Below are positions 25,863-33,586 of a stretch of DNA of 48,439 bases, in pieces. The translations under genes and the position numbers were made by a program. Position 1 is the stretch's first letter, and every line of letters begins with the position of its first letter. The stretch is from a bacterium CG10_46_32 (GTDB taxonomy: Bacteria > Patescibacteriota > Patescibacteriia > UBA2169): assembly GCA_001889965.1 (NCBI GenBank), contig MOEI01000013.1:13657-62095 (forward strand), read 5' to 3'. The notes beneath the pieces are model-generated. The model made no database searches, was not told the DNA's origin, and worked only from the letters and a program-made list of their open reading frames with translations.

Positions 25863-28100
25863 TCACGCCATGCCATCCTCATGAAATTCAACATGTTCAT
25901 CTCCAAGTTCCGCGATAAAGCGGGACGGCGTGGTAATGGAAACAGATCCGTAAATGGTCCGCTGGCGCGCGAACAGCATAAACAATCGATCACGAGCGCG
26001 GGTAATGCCCACATAACAGAGGCGACGTTCCTCCTCCAGCTGTTGCGGATCGATAATGGAGTTGGCATGCGGAAGCAGGCCCTCTTCCATACCAACTAAA
26101 AATACAGTATTAAACTCAAGTCCTTTTGCCGAGTGTAAAGTCATAAGTGTAAGCGCATCGCCTTTGGTTGGGTCAAACGTATCTTGATCCGAAACAAGCG
26201 CAACATCCTCCAAAAACGCCTCAATACCCTGCGACCCTTTTAGGGAAGCGAATTTTTTAGCAACGCTCTTAAGTTCAGCAACGTTCTCCAATTTGTCTAC
26301 CACATCATTTCCCAACGCCTTCAACGCATCACTATAGCCAGCCCTCGAAAGCAAAAAATCAATTGCGTCAGCAACCGTCATTTCTGCAAGCTTTTCGCGC
26401 GCGCGGCTGAATACGTCCATAAACTCTTTAAACAGTTCAAACCGATTCTGTGCCAAGCCTTCGATCTCCTCGTTCTCCAGAACACAGGTCATAATATCTT
26501 TTTTCTCTTCCCGTGATTGCGTGTATATGCGGCCCAATGTTTTATCTCCGATGCCGCGCGAAGGTTCGTTGATAATGCGCTCAAGCGCAAGCACGTCGTT
26601 CGGATTAATCAAAAACTTAAGATACGCGATGGTATCTTTAACTTCTTTGCGGTCGTAGAACCGAATGCCGCCAACCAAACGGTAGGGCACCCCATACTTT
26701 AACATCGCTTCCTCCAATACGCGGGACTGCGCGTTGGTACGATACAGCGCCACATAGTTGTTCCAAGTAATTTTTTTGGTTCCCAAATCAAATGGAATTA
26801 TTTTTGACGTTTGCAAACGCATATCTCCGGAACGGTACTTTTTCTTTCCAGCTTTAAACCCTTTCATAATCTGATCCAGAATTCCCGAACCTCCGCCTTC
26901 GGCGGCATAGTCATAGGTGATTTCTTCACCACCCCCGTCACCCTGAGCGGAGCGTACTCGCGAAGTCGAAGGGTCTACATCGCCCGCGCCAGAGCTTGAT
27001 TCACGAGATCCCTCCGCTTGCGAGTACGCTCGGTCGGGATGACGGTTATTCTCTAACTCGCAAATTATCTCCAAAACCTTTTCCGCTTCCCTGCTCTCGT
27101 TTGCAACTTGCCACACTTCCGGCGTATGCCCCTCAGCTCTATCGGTCCAGAGCTTTTTTTTCATCCGCGTGGCATTACCCGAGATAATCGCATTCCCTAA
27201 CGCTACAATTGGAGCGGTGGAGCGGTAGTTCTGCTCAAGCAGAATCGTTTGAGCGCCTTTGTAATCTTTTTCAAATTCTAAAATGTTGCGGATGTTTGCT
27301 CCACGCCAAGAGTAGATGCCCTGCCAGTCATCCCCAACCACAAAAATATTTTTCGTTGTTCCCGCAAGCAAACGCGCCCATTCGTACTGGCTCTGGTTGG
27401 TGTCCTGGTACTCATCTATCATCAAATAGGGCCAGCGCTCTTGATAGGATTTTAAAACATCAGGGTGCTTTTTAAAGAGCGCCACCGTATTAAACAACAG
27501 ATCATCAAAATCCATTGCCTGATTTTCTTTTAAATACTCTTGGTAGTGCTCATACAAAGCAGCTGCAGTCTCCTCAAATGGGCCGTCGGTCTGAGTGGCG
27601 AACTGTTTGGGAGTCAAAAGCTCGTTCTTGGCGCGGCTGATGATATTGAGTATGGCGGAAGGGTTTACGTCTTTCGGAGACACGCCTTCGTTGTACATCA
27701 CTTTTTTAACGGCGCTCTTCTGCTCATCAGCCGCGTAAATAGCAAACTCGCGCTTAAACCCCACACGCCCAGCCTCCTGCCGCAGGATACGCGCGCAAAT
27801 TGCATGGAACGTGCCCAACGCCGGACCAGTACCAAACCCTTGCCATATTCTCCATTGGTTTGGATTAGCTCCCAACAGTGTTGCGGCCCTTTTGCGCATT
27901 TCATCCGCCGCTTTGTTGGTAAACGTAACCGCCAAAATTTGGTGAGGTTTGACACCTTTCTCGGTAACCAGATACGCAATCCGGTGGGTGAGTGTTTTTG
28001 TTTTACCTGATCCGGCCCCTGCAATTACCAACACCGGGCCGTGCGTTGCTCTCACCGCTTGTGCTTGGCGCTCGTTGAGTTCATCTAATAAATTTTGCAT
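25863..28100 (-). CDS. pcrA: UvrD/PcrA/Rep family superfamily-1 DNA helicase
   Basis: 745 aa from ATG 28100, which lies 6 nt after a -10 box; the frame stays open to 28181 but that would precede the promoter. It is a 3'-5' helicase for repair and replication restart. Motifs: Q-motif LNERQAQAV, Walker A VIAGAGSGKTKTL, Ia AVTFTNKAADEMRKR, II MIDEYQDTNQSQYEW, III VVGDDWQGIYSWRGA, IV LEQNYRST, V TLMTLHSAKGLEFNTVFLVG, VI EERRLCYVGITRARDRL. Between motifs IV and V a double palindromic repeat has inserted in frame (26937-27046), adding about 37 residues rich in Arg, Ser and Gly. The usual C-terminal UvrD extension is short. Which of UvrD or PcrA it corresponds to cannot be fixed from the sequence. 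Confidence 0.95.
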   Translation of the reverse strand: MQNLLDELNERQAQAVRATHGPVLVIAGAGSGKTKTLTHRIAYLVTEKGVKPHQILAVTFTNKAADEMRKRAATLLGANPNQWRIWQGFGTGPALGTFHAICARILRQEAGRVGFKREFAIYAADEQKSAVKKVMYNEGVSPKDVNPSAILNIISRAKNELLTPKQFATQTDGPFEETAAALYEHYQEYLKENQAMDFDDLLFNTVALFKKHPDVLKSYQERWPYLMIDEYQDTNQSQYEWARLLAGTTKNIFVVGDDWQGIYSWRGANIRNILEFEKDYKGAQTILLEQNYRSTAPIVALGNAIISGNATRMKKKLWTDRAEGHTPEVWQVANESREAEKVLEIICELENNRHPDRAYSQAEGSRESSSGAGDVDPSTSRVRSAQGDGGGEEITYDYAAEGGGSGILDQIMKGFKAGKKKYRSGDMRLQTSKIIPFDLGTKKITWNNYVALYRTNAQSRVLEEAMLKYGVPYRLVGGIRFYDRKEVKDTIAYLKFLINPNDVLALERIINEPSRGIGDKTLGRIYTQSREEKKDIMTCVLENEEIEGLAQNRFELFKEFMDVFSRAREKLAEMTVADAIDFLLSRAGYSDALKALGNDVVDKLENVAELKSVAKKFASLKGSQGIEAFLEDVALVSDQDTFDPTKGDALTLMTLHSAKGLEFNTVFLVGMEEGLLPHANSIIDPQQLEEERRLCYVGITRARDRLFMLFARQRTIYGSVSITTPSRFIAELGDEHVEFHEDGMA
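26937..27046. repeat. Double dispersed palindromic repeat inserted in frame in the helicase gene
   Basis: Two inverted family units lie back to back: CGTCACCCTGAGCGGAGCG...GAAGTCGAAGGGTCT and, opposed, GAGATCCCTCCGCTTGCGAGTACGCTCGGTCGGGATGACG. The frame is kept (NNRHPDRAYSQAEGSRES to DVDPSTSRVRSAQGDGG). Confidence 0.85.
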
Positions 28101-28106
28101 ACTAGC

Positions 28107-28135
28107 AGTATAGCGACAAATAGCAGCACGCACAA
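28107..28135 (-). promoter_or_regulatory. Promoter of the UvrD/PcrA gene, predicted leaderless
   Basis: TTGTGC (28130-28135), 17 bp, TATACT (28107-28112) on the minus strand; the ATG at 28100 follows 6 nt later, the same geometry as uvrC. Confidence 0.7.
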
Positions 28136-28139
28136 AGAT

Positions 28140-28169
28140 TTGACACAACCAATCTCTTTCTGCTACTAT
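28140..28169 (+). promoter_or_regulatory. Promoter of secG
   Basis: TTGACA (28140-28145), 18 bp, TACTAT (28164-28169); the secG ATG at 28180 leaves a leader of only 3-4 nt. It is divergent from the helicase promoter. Confidence 0.65.
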
Positions 28170-28179
28170 CAAGCCATTC

Positions 28180-28395
28180 ATGGTACTTCCAATTCTTCAA
28201 GTTATATTTGCTGTATTGCTCATAACCGCCATCTTAATGCAACAGAAAGGCACTGGCTTGGGTGCTGCATTCGGCGGAGGCGGCACTATGTACAAGTCTA
28301 AAAAACGCGGTGGCGAAAAGGTTCTCTATATCGCCACTATCGTGTTTGCACTCATCTTCTTTGGTCTGCTCGTCGCAGATATATTTATTGTATAA
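28180..28395 (+). CDS. secG: Preprotein translocase subunit SecG
   Basis: 71 aa. Two membrane helices (VLPILQVIFAVLLITAILM and VLYIATIVFALIFFGLLVADIF) are joined by the characteristic QQKGTGLGAAFGGGGTMYKSKKRGGEK loop of SecG. It belongs to the SecYEG channel and assists SecA-driven export. Length is typical. It precedes a peptide-binding protein gene with 65 bp between them, and both may be co-transcribed. Confidence 0.95.
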   Translation: MVLPILQVIFAVLLITAILMQQKGTGLGAAFGGGGTMYKSKKRGGEKVLYIATIVFALIFFGLLVADIFIV

Positions 28396-28460
28396 CCCTA
28401 ACGGCGCGTGCGAGGACAGCGACGCGCCACTCTCATCTTCATACGCGTCCTTCGTGCCTT

Positions 28461-30380
28461 ATGATTGGTGCCTCTCTTGTGTCTGGCATAATTAATTACT
28501 TCCATACCATTGGTAAAAAACTCTCTCGCAGAGGCGGGTATTCACTGACCGAAAAAACAGACCAAAATTTTGTATTTGAAGTTATTAGAGAAAAACGGAT
28601 TCCAAGTCTCACTCAAATTAAATACATTGGTAAATTCTACAGCGAAACCGAAGTATTGATTACTAAAATTGCAATCTTCTTAGCGCTCACCGGAAGCATT
28701 GTGCTCGGAACAGTACTCTATAAAAACAATATTGTACGCATACCAGCAAATGGCGGAGAGTATGTGGAAGCGGTAATCGGCGCTCCAACATACATCAACC
28801 CACTGTTCTCGCAGGCAAACGACGTTGATCAAGATATCACCAGACTCGTGTTTTCTAGTTTAATGAAATTAGACGAACAAGGAAGCCTTATTCCTGATCT
28901 CATGGAAGAGTATGTGATTGATGAAAATCAAACCACATACACCTTTACCATCAAAGAAGGAGTCACCTGGCACGATGGCGAGCCACTCACCGCTCAAGAT
29001 GTGCTTTTTACGGTTCAGAGCATTCAAGACCAAAACTTTAAAAGCCCGCTCTATATTACCTTCCGAAACGTGCAGGTGCGGGCCATTGATAATCGCACAG
29101 TAAGCTTTACCCTGGCAGAACCATTTGCGCCGTTTCTCTCAGTGTTAACGTTCGGCATCCTACCTGAACACCTTTGGGCTGATGTGGATCCCTCGCACGC
29201 GATTCTTGCGGAACTCAACCTGAAGCCTGTGGGATCGGGTCCATACCAATTTTCACAATTTGCCAAAGACAAAAAAGGCAACATCAAAGAGTATACGCTC
29301 AAACGATTTAATAATTACTACAGCGATGAAGGGCCATACATTAAAACCATCACCTTAAAATTTTTCTCAAGCTTCGAAGAAGCTCAAGATGCGTTTGTAT
29401 CTGGGAATGCAGATGGCATTGGATTTTTGCCACAAATTATACCCCAGACAACTAGTAAAGCACCAAAAGTGCATAAATTCGCGCTTCCACAATATACTGC
29501 TCTCTTTTTTAACCAAGCATCAAACCCAGGTCTAAAAGAAAAAGAAGTGCGGCTCGCACTCGCATTAGCTACGAGCAAACAAGAAATAATCGATACTGCA
29601 TTCGGCGGAGATGCAGTTCCCGTTGATCGGCCAATTCTTGCGGGAATGCTTGGGTACACAGAATCAATTCCAAGCACGTTATTCGACCCAGCACAAGCGG
29701 AAAAAATACTAGATGCCGCTGGATGGGAACGAGTCTACCCAAGCGAGAATGGAATCGAAACTACGGAAACTACTGAAACTATAGAGGCGCGGACACAAGG
29801 AAACACCAGTCTTGGCACAGAAGAAACAAGCTCAATTCTATACACCAGAGAAAAAAATAAAGCTCAACTTGAACTCACCCTAACCACGATCCAACGCGAA
29901 GAATCCATCACCATAGCCGAAGCGCTTCGGGATAGGTGGCAAGGCATTGGTGTTACTGTTAATCTAAATATTGTTGATCTTGCTAGAATACAAAAAGATA
30001 TCATCAAGCCGCGCGCGTACGAAGTGCTTTTGTTTGGCCAGATCATCGGAAAAGACCCAGATCCATACCCATTCTGGCACTCATCCCAAGCAAACGACCC
30101 AGGGCTTAACCTTGCACTCTACCAAAACAAAGCAGTTGACGCGCTTCTGGAAGATGCTCGCAAAACAAGTGATATCGCGGAACGTGAAAAAAAATACATT
30201 GAATTCCAAACGCAACTTTCACAGGATGTGCCTGCAATTTTCCTGTATAGTCTTGAGTATACCTACTTAACTCCGAGCGATATAAAAGGAATCAGCACAG
30301 AACGCATCAACCACCCCTCAGACCGCTTCTCAAACATCACCACTTGGTACATCAAAACCAAAAAAAGTCTCCAATTCTAA
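28461..30380 (+). CDS. Membrane-anchored ABC-transporter peptide-binding protein (SBP family 5)
   Basis: 639 aa. An N-terminal cytoplasmic segment of about 65 residues precedes a single membrane helix (VLITKIAIFLALTGSIVLGTVLY), so it is anchored by an uncleaved helix rather than as a lipoprotein. The external part matches family 5 solute-binding proteins: GGEYVEAVIGAPTYINPLF, the signature TYTFTIKEGVTWHDGEPLTAQDVLFTVQSI, PVGSGPYQF, and YEVLLFGQIIGKDPDPYPFWHSSQ. These bind oligopeptides or related ligands; no permease or ATPase genes are nearby. A Thr/Glu-rich insert (ETTETTETIEARTQGNTSL) may be a disordered loop. The cytoplasmic N-terminal extension is odd for this family. Confidence 0.9.
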   Translation: MIGASLVSGIINYFHTIGKKLSRRGGYSLTEKTDQNFVFEVIREKRIPSLTQIKYIGKFYSETEVLITKIAIFLALTGSIVLGTVLYKNNIVRIPANGGEYVEAVIGAPTYINPLFSQANDVDQDITRLVFSSLMKLDEQGSLIPDLMEEYVIDENQTTYTFTIKEGVTWHDGEPLTAQDVLFTVQSIQDQNFKSPLYITFRNVQVRAIDNRTVSFTLAEPFAPFLSVLTFGILPEHLWADVDPSHAILAELNLKPVGSGPYQFSQFAKDKKGNIKEYTLKRFNNYYSDEGPYIKTITLKFFSSFEEAQDAFVSGNADGIGFLPQIIPQTTSKAPKVHKFALPQYTALFFNQASNPGLKEKEVRLALALATSKQEIIDTAFGGDAVPVDRPILAGMLGYTESIPSTLFDPAQAEKILDAAGWERVYPSENGIETTETTETIEARTQGNTSLGTEETSSILYTREKNKAQLELTLTTIQREESITIAEALRDRWQGIGVTVNLNIVDLARIQKDIIKPRAYEVLLFGQIIGKDPDPYPFWHSSQANDPGLNLALYQNKAVDALLEDARKTSDIAEREKKYIEFQTQLSQDVPAIFLYSLEYTYLTPSDIKGISTERINHPSDRFSNITTWYIKTKKSLQF

Positions 30381-30400
30381 AATGTATTAAAGTTTCCTGT

Positions 30401-30521
30401 AATTTTTTTCTTGGGCGAGCCTACGGCGAGTTAAGAAAAAAATTGAGAGGAGGAGGCGTGCGGAGGGTGGAGTATTCGGGCGTAGCACGAATACGGAACC
30501 CGCAGCACGACTCCGACGAGA
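30401..30521 (+). ncRNA. tRNA-linked structured RNA element, copy A (before tRNA-Leu)
   Basis: P1 is AATTTTTTTCTT (30401-30412) with AAGAAAAAAATT (30433-30444), capped by GGGCGA-GCC-TAC-GGC-GAGTT. The linker is GAGAGGAG (30445-30452). P2 is GGAG-g-CGTGC with GCACG-a-CTCC (30452-30461 / 30505-30514). It encloses P3, GGGT-GGA-GTATTCG ... CGAATAC-GGA-ACCC (30465-30501). GACGAGA follows and tRNA-Leu starts at 30522. The same architecture precedes the other two tRNAs with compensatory base changes. Promoter not evident; it may be read from the upstream gene. Confidence 0.8.
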
Positions 30522-30608
30522 GGGGATGTGGTGAAATTGGTAGACACGCAGCGTTCAGAGCGCTGTAGACGCAAGTCTGTGAGAGTTCAAATCTCTCCAT
30601 CCCCACCA
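30522..30608 (+). tRNA. tRNA-Leu (CAG)
   Basis: 87 nt with acceptor GGGGATG / CATCCCC, anticodon stem CAGCG / CGCTG with loop TTCAGAG (anticodon CAG), a long variable arm typical of tRNA-Leu, a T-loop GTTCAAATC and an encoded CCA end (30606-30608). It is flanked on both sides by copies of the tRNA-linked element in opposite orientation. Confidence 0.95.
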
Positions 30609-30730
30609 CGGGTCATACAATGCTTATTCCTCCGCGTTCTGCCGGAGGCAGAACGCTACGTCACTCGCATTGTTGCCCCTTTCAGATTTTCTGTTAACCT
30701 CCCTCGCGGATCGGCCCAACAGAAAATCTG
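30609..30730 (-). ncRNA. tRNA-linked structured RNA element, inverted copy D (after tRNA-Leu)
   Basis: Read on the minus strand: P1 CAGATTTTCTGTT / AACAGAAAATCTG (30718-30730 with 30683-30695), capped by GGGCCGA, 11 nt, GGTT, the same consensus as copy C. An AAAGGGGCA linker follows, then P2 ACAATGC / GCATTGT (30617-30623 / 30667-30673 on the plus strand) and an inner 10-bp hairpin GCGTTCTGCC / GGCAGAACGC. Its 3' end touches the 3' end of tRNA-Leu in antisense orientation. The inner hairpin lacks the GAA internal loop of copies A-C. Confidence 0.65.
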
Positions 30731-30784
30731 TGCCTGTATTTTAAAAGTAAAAAGTATTAAAAATAGCAACTAAAACTAAGTACT

Positions 30785-31336
30785 ATGCCAAAAGCAAAAC
30801 CAAAAAATAGCCACGACACTCTCAGCTTTAGCGGAGTTGCGGATACCATAACCGACACCATAAAAGATGTAGTAACCCTGCCGGTAGATGTTGCGCGAGC
30901 CGTGCACCACGAAATGCTCGAAATCTTAGGCAAAGCAACTAACCCGCTTAAAACAGAATTCCTTGCTAAAGACCTTTTACAGGTGATCATCGGCGCATCT
31001 ATACTCGCAGTGCCGGTCGGATTCAGCGAAAAGTCTTGGCGGCTGGGCGGCGAACTACCTACCTCGCATATTATTGCTCTTGCAGTGATTTCGGTAGTGT
31101 TTATCGGAACATTTGTATATTACAACTACTACCGCGGCACACTCTCGGAACACTGGGGAGAATATATAAAACGCGTGCTCTCAACATATATATTTTCTTT
31201 ACTCGTGGTGGCGGGCCTGCTCACTATCATCGAGGTTGCTCCATGGTCAACAGACCTTGCTCTTACTATTAAACGAATGATCATTGTTGCGTTCCCAGCA
31301 TCCATGAGCGCCGTGGTCGCAGATACTATTAAATAA
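30785..31336 (+). CDS. DUF2391-like integral membrane protein
   Basis: 183 aa. After about 60 soluble residues (TITDTIKDVVTLPVDVARAVHHEMLEILG) there are four hydrophobic helices: LLQVIIGASILAVPVGF, IIALAVISVVFIGTFVYY, STYIFSLLVVAGLLTIIEV and IIVAFPASMSAVVADTI. The pattern of LLQxxIGA near FSEKSW and the spacing of helices resemble DUF2391 membrane proteins. No function is established. Its stop is 5 bp before the RNase J start, so the two are almost certainly one operon; what a membrane protein would do for RNase J is unknown, though membrane tethering of RNA decay is a possibility. Confidence 0.6.
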   Translation: MPKAKPKNSHDTLSFSGVADTITDTIKDVVTLPVDVARAVHHEMLEILGKATNPLKTEFLAKDLLQVIIGASILAVPVGFSEKSWRLGGELPTSHIIALAVISVVFIGTFVYYNYYRGTLSEHWGEYIKRVLSTYIFSLLVVAGLLTIIEVAPWSTDLALTIKRMIIVAFPASMSAVVADTIK

Positions 31337-31341
31337 TTTTC

Positions 31342-33132
31342 ATGACTCAAAAACAACCTATACAACCCAGACGCGGCAGAGGAAGCCGTCCAAACAACCG
31401 GCCAATAAACGAACGGCCACAAAAAGGAACCTTTGGAACAAACTCAACAAAAAACCCTAAACTCAGAATCATTCCGCTCGGCGGCATGGAAGAGGTAGGT
31501 AAAAACATGACTCTATTTGAATATGGTGATGATATTGTAATTCTGGACATGGGCTTAAAATTCCCAGAAGAGGACCAGCACGGCATTGACTACATCATTC
31601 CCAATATCTCCTGCTTAAAAGGAAAAGAAAAAAACGTGCGAGCGGTAATTTTTTCGCACGGACACTTGGACCATATTGGCGCGTCCCCTATTCTCCTCTC
31701 GCGCCTCGGCTACCCCACGGTGGTTGGGCGCCCCATGACCTTAGCCATGGTCAAGCATCGCCAGGAAGACTATGAGCCAAAATCATCCAGCCGCCTAAAA
31801 GCCATTACCATAAAATCAATTGCGGACCGATTCAGTTTTGGTGCGTTCCATATCCGATTCTTCCAGGTTGAGCACTCTATTATGGATGCGGTGGGTGTTA
31901 TTTTGGAAACTCCGGCAGGATCCATAATCCATCCCGGCGACTGGACCATGGAGCGGGACTCAAAAACCGGAAAGCCTTTGGTGGATTATCGGCACCTTGC
32001 CCGCGTTAAGCGGCCAAGTATTTTGATGCTTGAGTCTCTCGGCGCGGTTGATGTACGAAAAAGCGCAACCCAAGACGAAATGAAAAAAAATCTTGAAACA
32101 CTCATCCGAACAGCTCCCGGCAGAATCATCATCGGCACGTTTGCCTCGCAGATCGAGCGCATTGGTTGGATTATCCAAGCCGCAGAAACACTCGGTAAAA
32201 AAGTTGCCCTGGATGGATACAGCATGAAAACAAACATCGAAATCGCGAGCAAGCTTGGGTATATTAAGACCAAAAAAGGCACGCTTATAAAAATCAACCA
32301 GATCGAGGATTACCCGGAAAACAAAACAATCATTATCGCAACCGGCGCCCAGGGCGAAGGCAATGCCGTACTCTCCCGCATCATCACCGGCAACCACAAA
32401 AACGTTCGCCTCAAAAAGAGCGATACCGTGATCCTCTCCTCGTCTATTATCCCGGGCAACGAGGCAACCATCCAAAAATTAAAAGATGAACTCTACCGAC
32501 AAAGCGACAACGTGATCCACGGCCAAATCATGGACATCCACGTTTCCGGCCACGGCGGGCGCGAAGATATTAAATACATTCTCAACACCATAAAGCCGGA
32601 CTACTTTATTCCGGTATACGCATACCACTACATGCTGCGCGAGGCAGCCATGCTTGCGCGCGCCAACGGGTTCTCCTCCGACAAAATCCTGGTGCTGGAT
32701 AATGGGCAAATCGCAGAGTTCGATGGCAAACAGTGGCATGCCACAGATATAAAAGTGGACACAAGCCCCGTGTTCGTAGACGGACTTGGCGTAGGCGATG
32801 TGGGAAGCGTGGTGCTTAAAGATAGACAGGTCATGGCAGCAGACGGCATGGTTGTGGTGGTGGTACAGGTAAACACCAAAACCCGAAAAGTCATGAACAA
32901 CCCGGATATTATCACGCGCGGATTCATTCATATCAAGACATCGGAAAAGCTCATGACTGAAATCCGAAACCACGTAAAAAAGACTACTGAAAGCATTCTA
33001 CAGAAAAAAATGCCTAAAAAGAGCGAGGACTGGGGCGAAATCCGCGGCAAGCTGCGGGACGAACTCGGCACATTCCTCTTTCAAGAAACTCAGCGCGAGC
33101 CGATGGTCTTGCCGGTGGTACTTAAGGTATAA
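31342..33132 (+). CDS. rnj: Ribonuclease J
   Basis: 596 aa. It is a metallo-beta-lactamase/beta-CASP nuclease acting as 5'-3' exonuclease and endonuclease in RNA maturation and decay. Motifs: LRIIPLGGMEEVGKNMT at the start, FSHGHLDHIGASPILL (HxHxDH zinc site), EHSIMDAVGV, IIHPGDWTMERDS, the beta-CASP ATGAQGEGNAVLSRI and HVSGHGGREDIKYIL. A Lys/Arg-rich unstructured N-terminal extension (about 40 residues with repeated PRRGRGSRPNNRP) precedes the core. The C-terminal domain (TRGFIHIKTSEKLMTEIR) is complete. Translated directly after the DUF2391-like gene. Confidence 0.96.
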   Translation: MTQKQPIQPRRGRGSRPNNRPINERPQKGTFGTNSTKNPKLRIIPLGGMEEVGKNMTLFEYGDDIVILDMGLKFPEEDQHGIDYIIPNISCLKGKEKNVRAVIFSHGHLDHIGASPILLSRLGYPTVVGRPMTLAMVKHRQEDYEPKSSSRLKAITIKSIADRFSFGAFHIRFFQVEHSIMDAVGVILETPAGSIIHPGDWTMERDSKTGKPLVDYRHLARVKRPSILMLESLGAVDVRKSATQDEMKKNLETLIRTAPGRIIIGTFASQIERIGWIIQAAETLGKKVALDGYSMKTNIEIASKLGYIKTKKGTLIKINQIEDYPENKTIIIATGAQGEGNAVLSRIITGNHKNVRLKKSDTVILSSSIIPGNEATIQKLKDELYRQSDNVIHGQIMDIHVSGHGGREDIKYILNTIKPDYFIPVYAYHYMLREAAMLARANGFSSDKILVLDNGQIAEFDGKQWHATDIKVDTSPVFVDGLGVGDVGSVVLKDRQVMAADGMVVVVVQVNTKTRKVMNNPDIITRGFIHIKTSEKLMTEIRNHVKKTTESILQKKMPKKSEDWGEIRGKLRDELGTFLFQETQREPMVLPVVLKV

Positions 33133-33147
33133 ACGAAGCACAAAAAA

Positions 33148-33176
33148 ATGAGAGTCAAGATTTTCTTGACTCTCAT
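33148..33176 (-). terminator. Intrinsic terminator, usable by the zinc-motif gene and RNase J
   Basis: A 13-bp perfect stem ATGAGAGTCAAGA / TCTTGACTCTCAT with a 3-nt loop, followed on the minus strand by seven T. It lies between the convergent RNase J gene and the gene at 33209-33499. Confidence 0.85.
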
Positions 33177-33208
33177 AGAAAACGGGCGCGCAGGTGACGA
33201 CCGCGAAA

Positions 33209-33499
33209 TTACGCAAATTCATTGCACGTTTTCTGCGCCATATGCTGGGGTATCCGGGTAATCCAGAAATGGTATCTGTTGCTTTCCGGATCCCACGGAA
33301 ATACATTATCGCATGTGACACAATAGTACACGCCATCTCGTTTCACAAAGACCGACTGCGCATGCGCACGCGTATCAAAACCAAAGCGGTTGTAGCACCG
33401 CCGACAGTCAACTGGAGCAGGCGCGCCAAACTGCCGCTGTTGACAGTCAAGCTGGACGTGTGTCCCGTTTGGAATAGGCCCAGCAAATAATCGTTCCAT
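33209..33499 (-). CDS. Small zinc-ribbon-like protein (96 aa)
   Basis: The start ATG 33499 follows a textbook Shine-Dalgarno (AAAGGAGG, 7-nt spacing), and a strong terminator follows the stop, so it is a genuine gene rather than the overlapping plus-strand frame. Cysteine pairs CRRC and CVTC, about 30 residues apart (DCRRCYNRFGFDT and YYCVTCDNVFPWD), probably coordinate one zinc ion. The rest is aromatic- and His-rich (NRYHFWITRIPQHMAQK). No named family is recognised; a nucleic-acid or protein-binding adaptor is plausible. It is divergent from trpS, with overlapping promoter sequence near 33557-33587. Confidence 0.7.
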   Translation of the reverse strand: MERLFAGPIPNGTHVQLDCQQRQFGAPAPVDCRRCYNRFGFDTRAHAQSVFVKRDGVYYCVTCDNVFPWDPESNRYHFWITRIPQHMAQKTCNEFA

Positions 33500-33586
33500 C
33501 CGACTCCTCCTTTAGTAATCGGTTGGACACAAAGTGCGAGTATTGCTACTGTAACCTATATACTACAGACTCGTTTTAGTCAATAT

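Noticed and set aside
28101-28181. N-terminal extension of the UvrD/PcrA gene to 28181
   Set aside because: It runs through the divergent promoters and has no homology to helicases.
30421-30609. Minus-strand 62-codon frame across tRNA-Leu and its leader
   Set aside because: It is antisense to a tRNA and a structured element, with no independent coding evidence.
33194-33490. Plus-strand 98-codon frame
   Set aside because: The minus-strand frame has a near-perfect Shine-Dalgarno, paired cysteines and a terminator; the plus strand has none.
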